In this document: positions 12,401 to 24,400 of the stretch, piece after piece
Layout of the letters: each line of letters begins with the position of its first letter
Numbering within the stretch: the stretch's first letter is position 1
Origin: Bursaphelenchus xylophilus
Taxonomy: Eukaryota > Nematoda > Chromadorea > Rhabditida > Aphelenchoididae
Assembly (NCBI GenBank): GCA_904066235.2
Contig: CAJFCV020000006.1
Location: 2,852,001-2,916,000, forward strand
Direction of reading: 5' to 3'
Length of the DNA stretch: 64,000 nt
Notes under the pieces: generated by a model
Databases searched by the model: none
Seen by the model: only the letters and a program-made list of their open reading frames with translations
Told to the model about the DNA's origin: nothing
Program-made: the position numbers and the translations under genes

Positions 12401-15400
12401 CAGAGTTTGACGCGGAAACACCAAAATAATTTATGTTATTGGTCATCATCAAACTAACAAAAAAATTCAAAAATAAAAAAAAAATTTTCAAAAATTCCAA
12501 AAAATCCGTCATAATGACACATTTTTTTACATCTAAAAAACATTTTTTTGCAAATCCCACAACACACAAGTTTTTCCATTGATTTTTCCAAATTCCAAAA
12601 AATCCGTCATAATGACACATTTTTTCAAAACCCCCAAAAATCTTCCAAAATCACTTTTTCATAGTCATTAACACCATTTCTCTTCAAAAAACCCCTCAAA
12701 AATCTCTTCAACTCACATCAAAAGCGTCATAATGTGTCCTGGGATTGCACGACATTTCCAATTTCAGCGCTGGTTTTGTCAGCCTCATAGCGGGCGGTTC
12801 GAATGTGCCGGGTGATTCCGGGGTTTCTCCTTCCGTTTTCAGGGCGTTCACTTCGCAATAAAGGACGGGCCATTTCTCGGCGTACAACAGTTGATTGTCG
12901 ATTTGGATTACGGAGACTGAGCCGGTCATTTGGTAGGTTGAATCCGTCTTCATTACGGTGAATTCGAGACCCTAAAACGGCAAGAATTGGCAAAAATATC
13001 AAAAAAATAGGTCAAGAAATTTGCAAAATTTTGCAAAATTTTGTAAAAATTCCAAAAAAATCAAGAAAAATCCGATATTATGACCTTTTTCATCTAATTT
13101 ATGGACCTTACACCTAAAACAAGGTCAATTTTTGTCCAAAAATCCATTTTCGTATCCTATACACTATCTAAAAATCCACATTCTTCTCTAAAATCGTCTA
13201 TTTCATTCATTTTATTACCCAAAATCTCTAATTTCCCCACTTTTCCCCTAAAATTCTCAAAATCCCACCTTAAACAAGGCGTAGATCAATTCCTCGCTCT
13301 GATTGTTGACCACGGAAATTCCCAGGCCCGCTGGGACTTCCAGCCTCACTTCCATGGAATACGAAGGCTTTGCCGTCTTCGTGTCGTCATTTCTGGGGGT
13401 TAGCGTCCTTCTATTTGCCGAATCTCTCTTCCGATTGCTTTCCGATGGCATTTCCAGATTTACATCGGCGCGATCCGTGATGCGGACCACCAGGGTTGGG
13501 CCCACATGCAAGCATTGGACGTCCAGAACGCCGGATCCCGGCTTCTGGCGTTGTTTTTTGAAGCGATGATTCAGCGGGACCTCGTCGGAGTGCTGTTCCT
13601 GGACCGGCGACAAAAACAAAGTGGTTCCTTTGGCCTCAACGAAGCGGTCGAGAAGGCCACAACGGAGGCGACCGTCCTGAAAATTTGTAAATTAATCGGT
13701 GACCAATATCCAGACAAAAATATTGCACTTTCATCAAACAATATTGCCAGAATGACAATTTTTATAAAAAATTGCTTTTAAAACCGAACAAAATGATCTA
13801 AAATGGCATGAAAAACTCATAATTTGCGTTCATTTATCCATGGCAATAACTAAAATGATGAAAATGTTTCCAAAAAAAACCCCCAAAGAATCGCTCATTT
13901 TTCATCCAAAAAACCTCATTTTTTCAAAAAAAAATCCGCATTCGAATCCAAGAAAAACGCCTAAAACTTCAGACCAGCTCCATTGTACCACTATATGACC
14001 ACTACTATTTGCAAAATCAATCATTTTTCCCTAAATCGACCAAAAAAATCAATTTTAATCAATTTTCTTAAAATTTCCTTAAAAAATCTCGTTTTCGCCT
14101 CTAAAGAAATTGCAAAACCACTCTCCAATCGCCATTACAAACCTCAATTTATAAAACTGGGGGTAAAAAGAAAATTGGGGGAACTGAAAAGTATTTTTAT
14201 CAATGTAAGTATCAAAATTAGGATAATCGATGGGGCTAATTTCGAAAACGACATTCATTTTTTTTTAAACTTCTGTTATTCCGAAATTAAAGTTAATGGC
14301 TTGCGCAATTGCCCTAAAGTTTTCGGCCAGCACAGAAATTTGCGAAATTTTCTGCTAGCGCAGAAATCAGCGTGGAAAAAGTTTCTGCGCAAATTAACGA
14401 GATGGTTTTAGGAAATCTACCTCATTTACAACAGGCGCAGTGGCCGGAAGTGGTTTTTATCTTTTGTCTCGGGTTCAATTTTTTATTTTATTGAATTGGT
14501 GGAGTTTTTAAAAGTTAGTGATTAATCAAAAAGGGTTTTTGCTTTCGATTTCCGGTCTTTTTTTTATTTTATACCGTGACTATAGTACTTGAAATACAAC
14601 CTTACCAATTCGAATTTTAAATTTAATTTTTTCAGCAACTCTCCCTTCAAAATGTCCGCCGCTTCAACCTCCTGCCCAGCCAGCTTTGTTGCCCATAGGG
14701 GACTAAAAAGAAAGGCAGATGAGGAGCTTTTGGAAGGCATCAAGAAGAGAAGATTCGAATATCTTCAAGAGATCGAAGAGGAGAAAAGGAAACTCGAGGA
14801 ACTGGCCGTGATAATGGAGGAGGATGAGGAAGAAGAAGAATGGGAGATCCCCGATTTTACACGATCACTGTGTAAAACCTTCTATGACCACAACTATGAG
14901 GATCAAGAGGAGGAAGAGAGGAGACTAGAGGCAAGTAATTTCAAGGTTATTTTGAGGGTCTTTGGGATACTTTTGGATACATTTTGTGGAATTTTCGAGA
15001 AACACTTTTACCAAATTCTTATTTTTTGGTCTTCAAATACTTTCTAATCAGATTATGATCTTGGCCTAGCCAATAATTGAGTAGTCAATAATCCTATTTT
15101 AACTTACTGATATCTTATTTTCAGGAGCTCCTCAGAGAAATGGCCGAGAGAAAAGAGATGGAGAAGTTGAAACGGGAGGCCGAAGAAGACGCAGACTACT
15201 ACAGTAGTCTCTATGAAGAACTGTTTGGGGATGACGATGAGGAAGATGGCCAAGAACTGGAGATGGCTGAGGATGAATGGGCGGTAGATTTGGTCGAAGA
15301 AGAGTTTGAAGAAGAAAAAGAAGAAGAACATGAGGTGGAGGAAGAAGATGTGGATGAGGATTTTATAGAAGAGCAGTTCGCGGAAGAACAAGAAGGTCAG

Positions 15401-18400
15401 TGGATGGAAGAAGAAGAACTGGAAGAGCGCTATGAAGAAGAGGACGAAGAAGATCAAGAAATCGATATTATGAATTAATATTTCATCTCTGCTTTTTAAT
15501 ACTTGTTTTATTTATTTTCATAATTTAACCTTCCGGTTCTATTATTATAATATTTACTTATTATACTTTATTTTCTCATTGTTGTTTGTTTATTGCTCAT
15601 AAATTTTAATTTAAAACTTATTTGGATACTTTGGATTTCTCTTTTCATTACTGCGGGGCGTAATGCGGTTTTCAAAAACCATTTTCATTTTTCTGCCCTT
15701 CACTTTTTTTAATTAGTACTGTAAAACAGTAATTTTTTCTTTTATTTTTTTCTGATTTGAAATCTGTACCATCGAAAACCCATAAATCGAGTATTCATGA
15801 AAAAATTTAAAAAAACTTTTTACTATTACAGTACTAAGAAATAGGTGACTATCAAAACTGAATGTCATTTTCGAAATCAGCGCCATCGATTATCCTAATT
15901 TCGACACTTACAGTGGCGGACCTGATCCAATGGCAAAAAACGTACCATTTTGGCTCCGGGAGGTATCAAAAATGTGGCAAACTGCTTCCCTTCCAAGTGG
16001 CAAACCTTCATTTTGAAGGGCCCTTTCCCTCACAAAAAGAGCGGGCGCGCTTTTGAAGTTTTTTTTCACTTGGAGAGGGAAGCATTTCGTCACATTTTTC
16101 ATACTTCCCGGATGTAAAATGGTACGTTTTTTGGCATTGCACATCAAAGAAAAATAATACTTTAGATTTTCCCCACCCACAAGAACCCCCTTACATTGGT
16201 GAATCTCCATTTCTGCGTGGTATTCCTCATGGGATCCCGCTCTCTCATCATCAGCACACTTCCATTGTCCAGGACATCCAACACGAATTTCTTGTCTTTT
16301 TGATGTTGCCGATAATTGAAGCCCACATTTTCGAGGCAATTCTCATTCGTGAAGGTCCAGAGTTGGGAATGAGAGCTGTCGTTGAGGTTTTGACGGGTCA
16401 ATTGGACTTTGCCTTCCTTCCGACAGGTGAAAACGAGCTCCTGATCTTCCAGATTTTGGTTCTGATGGGAGTGAGGGTCCCTGAAATTAAAAAATAAGTA
16501 AAAATAAAATGCCTGGAGACTAAATTATCATGCGCAATGTAAAAAAATTCTCCCAAATCACAAAAAAATCACTCTAGAAACATTCCAAACCGCTTAAAAA
16601 TTACTTCAAAATTTATCTTCACGCTTTTCTGACCCAACAAAATCTAAAAACATCACTTTGACCAAAAAAATTTTACTAAAAATTACCATGTGTAACATCC
16701 CAAGCTGCCCAAATCAAGTTAAAAATACTCTCCAAACGTCCCAAATTCCCTAAAGATTCTCTAAACATCATTTTCATACCCCACAATCCTCAAAAATTTC
16801 AAATTTGTCAAGTATAATATACGTTACTGACCAAAATTTTTATAAAAAAAAGCTCCAAAGTCTCTCAAAAATATCTTAAATGCCGTCAAATCCCATAAAA
16901 CGCCCTCAAAAATTATTTCTCAGCCATCTTACCTCTTAAAACTTGGATAGAACTGAATATAAATATGATTTTCATATATCAATGGGGGTCCTTGCGAAGG
17001 TCGTGACGGGTCATAGGTGTGGCTTTTATTTTCATACACCTGCAAGGTGAGTAATTTCTGTGCGTACAAGTCGTCCCATGCGTATTCCACGATGCTGTTG
17101 GCTTTGCAAATCGTCCTTAGATGATGTTTTCTGGCGGACTCGGTGTGTTGATGGTACAAAACGGGGACCGTCGAGCGATTCTCAATCTGTATCGGGGCCG
17201 GGAAGAAAGAGGCGTCGGTGAAGGTGACCCAGAAGGAGGCCGAGTTTAGGGTGACTTCAACTCGGATGAATCTGGGGGTTTCGTCGCGGTCCCTCATCGT
17301 CACATGGAACGAGCCCACCTGATCGATTCGGAATGGGCAAGACCAATGGTTCGTGTCCAGACGCTTCGCACATAGCATCCGCTTGTCCTCAAAGCTCTCG
17401 TGCCATATTAGGTTGGAGCGGGCGGCGAGGCAAACCTGTTTGCTTGGTTGCTAAAAAAAATCGAATTTTATCATGGGTAGTACAAATAATTTGTTGAAAG
17501 AAGTAATAAACCTCTAAAAAATTTAAAATAAAGGGATGTAAATCCCTCCAGGCTCAAATAACTTCAACTTCCCACCTTATAACCCTATCTCAATACCCAA
17601 AATAAAACAAAAAATTGAAAAATTCCAAAATTCTAACAATACCTCAAGTGTAACATAAAAAATCTCCATAACTCCCAAAAACCTAGCTCAATTTTAGACC
17701 AATCGCATTTCAAACAATTCCCAAGATTTCTAGGTCAGAAAAAATATATAACCTTCACTTACACTGATCTCATCGGGGTGTGAGACATAAATCTCGTGGC
17801 TGGACTGGTTATTCAGTCGATACCTCGGAGCTAGCAGTACAACTTGCGTATCCTTGTATCTCCCAGTTCCTTGACGGACTTCCACTCCAATATTATAGAT
17901 TCTGCAAGCATTTAAGTTAACAAAAGCCACCAAAAAAGATCAAAAATCAAAAAATTTCTGACGTGAGCCTAAAGTAATATAAAAAAGTGTTCAAAAACCT
18001 TCAAAATTCAAATAAAAACTCAAAACAAAAAGCTAGAATTTCTTTTCATTTCCTAACACAAAATTTAAAATCATTTTACTTACTGTGTAGCCTCCGTATC
18101 ATGCGTTAACATCAACTGAAGGGACTGAACTCCGGGTACCAAAGCGAATCTTCTGCTGAATTTCGGTCGGTATTCTCGTTGGAATTCGGTTCCAATTCTC
18201 ACAACGCACCTGAAAATTCGATATTACTCTTTTATCACCACAAAAATAAAAAAAACCGTCAAAATATCAAAAAAATCCGATGAAATGTCTAAAACAATAT
18301 AAAAAATCCGCGATTTTTCCCTTAATTCTCAAAAAAATCTTACTGTGACGGGCAATCCGGGTCGCTGAAGGAAAACATCATGGGATTTCGGTCTTTGGCG

Positions 18401-21400
18401 CTTTCGTGGTCCGACATTTGGCCGGCCGCTTCTTGATCGGCGGCTTCCTGTTTGATGACCAAGGGAATTCCGGACCGATTCACGATCCAAAACGGTACCC
18501 ACAGAGAAATATGGATTGCGCCTCCGCGGATGATGCTAACCGAGGCGTATACATGCAGTTCTCGTTGGTTTTGATCAAAGAGGCGGATCAGAATTCGACA
18601 GGATTCGGTTCCATCTTGGCGTTCGCTGAAAGGGGGATGGAAAAATTGTGAAAAAAGTTAGCCATCATTGTAAAATACGCAGAAGATCGTTTCTGTTGGC
18701 TAAATTAAGCTAACATACAGTCTCATTTAGCTTTAGACATCATAAAAATTCAGCAATTATATCAAAAATTACCATAAATTTCATGAATAATATCTACTGA
18801 AATCTACTCTAAATCCCAAAAATTTGATCAAACACCACAAAATCCTTCTTCCAAAAGTTCATTTCACTGCTAACTCAGTAATTTAGAGCTCAATAAAGCC
18901 TTCATTTCATCAAAATTTTCCAAAACTAACCAACCACCTCATGGATAATATAAAAACCGCCTCCAATCTCTCAAATCACGGTAAAAACCATAATCCAAGC
19001 CCTCCAAACTTCATTTTAGTCCTTTCCACTTGCCTCACACTCCTTTGGCCCTTCTAAATTCCCCTCAAAAAATCCAAAATCCCCTTAAAAATCAAAAAGA
19101 ATCGAAGAATCTAACCTCAAACTAGACCGCTGAATCGTTGCTGGCTTGTCGGTTCGGAACTTATCACTCGCCACCGAAATCAACAGTCGTTTCTCCAGAT
19201 TGACTGTGGCCGATTGTAAGCGGTCTCCAGCTTGGATCGAGTGGGTTTCTTCGTTGCAAGTGAGTTCAATGTCAGTGGGGAGAAGATTGAGGACATTCAG
19301 GGTCGGGATTAGGTAAATTGAGTGACCGCAAAGGCTTTCGGCTTCCGGGTAATGTTCTCTTTTCACTGATACACACATCCTGAAAAACAAAAAAATTTTA
19401 ATTTTTGAAAAAAAAAAATGATTAAAAATTTAAAAAATTTTCCAAAATAGGGCAAAAAATTTCGATTTTTTATAAAAAAAATATTTGTTCTCATAGCTCG
19501 AACCAACGTCTAGATCAAAGAAACGTCTCTACAAAACCATAATCCTCCTTTATCCTATCAATCTCTAGCCTATCCAGACATTTTTTCCTCTATTTTCAAT
19601 GAAAAATCAAAATTTTCCTCTAAAAATCTCAATTTCCAGCCAAAAATCGGCCATTTTTGTCATAAAAAATCAATTTTTTGCCTGAAAAATTCCATAACCA
19701 TTCTCTAAACATCCCATTTCTCCAAAAAAATCGCCTTTCCACCTCAAACAAAAAAAAATCAAGCTCCCTCTTCACCTACCAAAACTGATGGACATCCTCC
19801 TGTTTGCTGAAACAGATCAGTTTATTCGTCACTTCGCCGGGTTGTTTGGCCCAGCTCCACTTCAACTCCGCGCTCTTCTCGATGTTCGCGCATTTGGGGC
19901 GTACCAAAAGCGAGGCTCCCACAAATCGCAGTGGGGCGAACAATTTTTCCCCCGGCAAGACATCACATTCGTAGCGTTCCTTCTGTTGAATGAACGAGAA
20001 ATGGACGGGATCGGCGAGTTGGTTGACCAACAGGAGGGCCGACCGGACGGTCACCACTTTTCGGCCGTTCGGTTCCATTGAAACGGCGATCACAATGCGG
20101 CCATACGTTGACTTGCCGTTCTCGTCGGTCGAGTGGGATAAACGGGCGACTCTGAAGTAAGTGCCGACCGAATCCACGGAAACCGGGCTGATCTCGTCCC
20201 AGCCTTCCACTCGGATCACCAGGGAACGGGGGTCGGAGGAGCGGTCGCGCTGAAAGTCCAGTATAGTAAAAATCCAGATGTCTATTTTTTGGTAGAAATT
20301 GGTGATTTTGTTGAAGTTTTTGGCGAAAATGCTACAGTGGGGGACCTAATCCAGTGGCAAAAAACGTACCATTTTTCATCCGGGAATTATCAAAAATGTG
20401 GCAAAATACCTCCCTCTCTAAGTGAAAAAACTCCTATTTCAAAAGCGCGCCCGCTTTTTTCGTGAGGGAAAGCGCGCTCTTCAAAACGGAGTTTTTTCAC
20501 TTGGAGAGGGAAGCATTTTGCCACGTTTTTGATGCTTCCCGGATGCAAAATGGTATGTTTTTTGCCATTGAATCGGATCCGTCACTGAAGAAATCGGGGA
20601 TAAATGGAATTTTGAAGAAATTTTTAGGCCGTTAACGTTATTCCCCCGGACTTTCGAGGCCTTCACAAAAAATAACGCATCATGTACAGTGTCGGACCTG
20701 ATCCAGTTGCAAAAAACGTACCATTCTGCATCCGGGAAGTATCAAAAATGCAGCAAAATGCCTCCTTCTCCAACTAAAAAAAACTCCGTTTTGAAGGACC
20801 CTTTCCCTCACAAAAAGAGCGAGTGCTTTCGAAACTGGAGTCTTTCTACTTGGAGAGGGAGGTATTTTGCCGCATTTTTGATACTTCCTGGATGCAAAAT
20901 GATACTTTTTTTGGCACTGGATCAGATCCGCCACACTACAGTATGCTAGATTCTCAAAAAATTCCATTCGTCCCTATTTTCATCCTCCCTCTTCAAAAAA
21001 TTTCAACAAAATCACCACTTTCCCTCAAAAAATCCCGAATAAAAATCGCCTAACGCCTAAAACAAAGCTCTCTTACCACAGTCAACAATTTCGTTGGGAA
21101 TTCAAAGGTGCAGCTTTTATCCGTGAGGGCTGTGAACCATTTTGCGTTGGGTTTTCTTTGCTCCTTTCTAGCCTTCTGAACTTCATCAATCGCTGTGGTG
21201 AAGATCAAGTTAGATCCGGTTTCATTCTTCAAAATGTACGGCAAATGATCGCTTCTCGACCTCACACACATTGTTCTAAATGCATAAATCAAAAATCACA
21301 AAAAAAAAAAAACATTTTTTTATTTTAAAATTTTTTACCTCAAATCCGTTTCCAACGCCGTTTTAATCGCTGCCCACTTGGACGAAAAATGCTTGGCCTG

Positions 21401-24400
21401 TTGAACAAAGCTTTGTGAGAGGTTGAAATTCAATGGGCTTCGAAGAGCGGGCTGTATTTTCAGGGAATTATGGTGAATTCCACAAATAACTTCAATCTTT
21501 TCGATCTGCCATGGCTCCAAAAGTGGTTCCCATCCGAAAACTCGTTGATTAAAGTAGTCAACGCTCAGTCGTAGGGCTACATCGAATTTTTCTGAGACAT
21601 GGAAGAGCTTTAGATCTGAAAACACAAAGATCACGCAAAAAATTAAAAAAATTTTCCAAAAAATTATATTATCCATCACAAAAAAAATTTTTTTAATATT
21701 TTTACCTGATGTAACTAGTCGAACCAATGGTAAAGCAACGTTCTGTGAGTCATCCAGAAGCCATACACTCAGATTCGGAGCCGTCAAGTCGATGGATTTT
21801 ATATAAATCGGAGCTGAAATCAAATATAAATTATCTTACACTGGACCAAAACCACATCTTCTACCCGGTAAATTTAACTTTCATAGGCCGTTACCAACAT
21901 CTAGCAACATATACTTTCCATTTAAACACCAAACTCCCACTTCCACCCCACCTTTCATCTATTTTTATATTGTACTACCCACCTGGTGTAACTTCCATTG
22001 GTAGATTCGTCGGCGACCCGCTTCTCTGATGTCCCGCATTCTTCGGAGGTGCTAGGCGCTCCAATGCTCCCGTTAGGACACTTTGCACCACCAGGATGTC
22101 CTTATACGACAGGCGGAAGACCATTTCTCCGAGGCCGAAGCTCAAGCATTGGCGGGTTTTGCCCGTCTCCAGCGAGTCCAATCCCGATAAACGTTTTTTC
22201 CTGGTCGACTGAGGTTCTTTGGTCAAGCTGGCGGTTAGATCAAACTCATTCGAAATTTGACAATGAGTCGACGCTTCCGCGGACATCAAACACCAGCTGA
22301 GGCCGATATTCTGAACTTCAAAGTTGCCTTCGAAGACTCCGCTTTGATCATGGAGGCCCAAAACCGCCGTCGTATGTCCCACCAGGGCCAACGAATTTGG
22401 TCGTGAGCTATTTTCGAGTAGAACCAAATCCGACTCTTTCAACGTGATCTTCAAAGTTATCGTATGTGCGTTAATTTTCGCCGGTTTCTTTTCATTTTGT
22501 CCGTTCCTCAACAAAATCCCCTCCTTCGGAATGGCAAATGGGATCCGAACATTTGTTCTGGCGGGCTCGTCGGGCGGCTGGAAGTCCGAGTTTTGGAGGA
22601 CAAAATCCTTGGCCATATTCAGCCAGTCCAAGATGAGGAGAACGCGGGAGTTCATGAGGACGAGGGTGACCACGGGGGCTTCGTCCTTCTTCATCATGAT
22701 GTGGGCTTCGGACATGAGGGCCATTGTGTTGCTAAAATCAAATTCGATATGAAAAAAAGGTCAAAAACAACTTTTTGGGGACGAAGTTGATTATTCTTCG
22801 GACTTCAAAAAAAGTACAAAAGAAAGGAAAAAAAACACATTTTTCCTCATTTTGCATCCAGGAAGTATCAAAAATGTGGCAAAATACCTCCCTCTCCAAG
22901 TGAGAAAACTCCGATTTCAAAAGGGCGCCCGCTCTTTTTGTGAGGGAGCCCCTTCAAAACGAAGTATTTTCACTTGCAGAGGGAAACATTTTACCACATT
23001 TTTGATGCCTCCCGGATGCAAAATGGTATGTTTTTTGCCATTGGATCAGGTCCCCCACTGTAAGTGTCGAAATTAGGATAATCGATGGCGCTGATTTCGA
23101 AAATGACATTCAGTTTTGATAGCCACATATTTCTTAGTGGGTGCCGCTCGCACCCTGACTTTTTTCGCATAGTGCATGTCGCAAAAATCACTCCAGCGAC
23201 TTTCCGGAAGGACTCTCCCTTGCTTCCACTCCCAATTCCCTACCCTTCGCTAATTTTCCCCTTCTTTCTTGGCTGGACAATCGTTGTGAAGATGTTCGGA
23301 CGCTGATTGGCTGGGAAGTCGTCGTATCTTGAGTCGGCCAGCTCGGAGCTTTCGCAGATAATGTCCAGCTCGGACTGATTGTCGATGTAGGCGTCGAATG
23401 AGATCCTCGCTTTGTGCAGGAGTACTTTGCCGAACCTCTCAAAGTCTTCTGGGCATCCCTCTTTCGGGTTCAAAAAGTGGAAGGTCACGTTGCGAAAGTC
23501 CATGCGATTCGAAAAGGTTGCGTATTTTTGAGCGGTGCAGGCAACTAAGCCTTTATCCGGGCACTGGAGGACTTCGAATGGGATCGTGTCGGGATTTGGG
23601 ATCAGCTGATCGCCGAGATTTTTCTCCAGGAACCCACGGAGAAGTTTGTAAAAATCGACGGTGAATCGGAGTTCCAGGTCTTCGAAATGGGTGAGGACGG
23701 AGAGTTCGGGTACTAAAAAATATTTTTTACAGGAAAAGTACTTCTATGGGGTATGGAGTTACAGGTAGACTTGGCTCTCTGGCCGGCGCGGGCCGAAAAT
23801 CGCGGCCCGGCCCGGCCCGTTTCAATTTTTCTTCGGCCCGGCCCGGCCCAGCCCGCGGCCCGGCCCTGGCCGGCCCAAAAATTGAGAAAAATTAAAAAAC
23901 CTTAATCCGCTATCAGATGTGACATATTTTTCTTTACTATAACAACTAACAGTACATTTTTAAAGCAAAAAATTACTTGCCAACGCATTGCCTTTTTAAA
24001 ATTAATCAAAAGATTCCCGAGATCCGTTTTCAGACTGTTAAAAATTGCCCCAAGATCAATTTTACAGATTCAGCAAAGGTCGAACCACGTTTAACAAGGT
24101 TTTCAACTTCAAGATGATAGCGTTGCTTCACACGACTTCTTAATTGTGTTTTTAAGGATGTCGGTTACGTTTATCCCTTACAAACCAAAACTAGGCAGCT
24201 AACTTCTACATATTCTGAATCAGAAAAATTTTACGTTTTTTTTTGACATATTCCTCGACCTGTAACTCCATATCCCATAGAAGTACTTTCTTTGTCAAAA
24301 AATTCTTGCTAAAATAAAATAAAATGCATCAAAAAGATAAAATTTCTCCAGGAACTCCTCAACTTCCACTTACAATTATGTGAAATAAACGACGACAAGT

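Noticed and set aside
15104..15457. Phe-rich minus-strand frame
   Set aside because: Antisense of the GAA/GAG-rich acidic tail of nested gene copy 1, which reads as TTC/CTT codons.
20249..20680. Short frames such as 20481-20666 and 20680-20967
   Set aside because: They lie in family A MITEs; the same peptide ([17 protein letters not shown]) appears at every copy on both strands because the element is palindromic.
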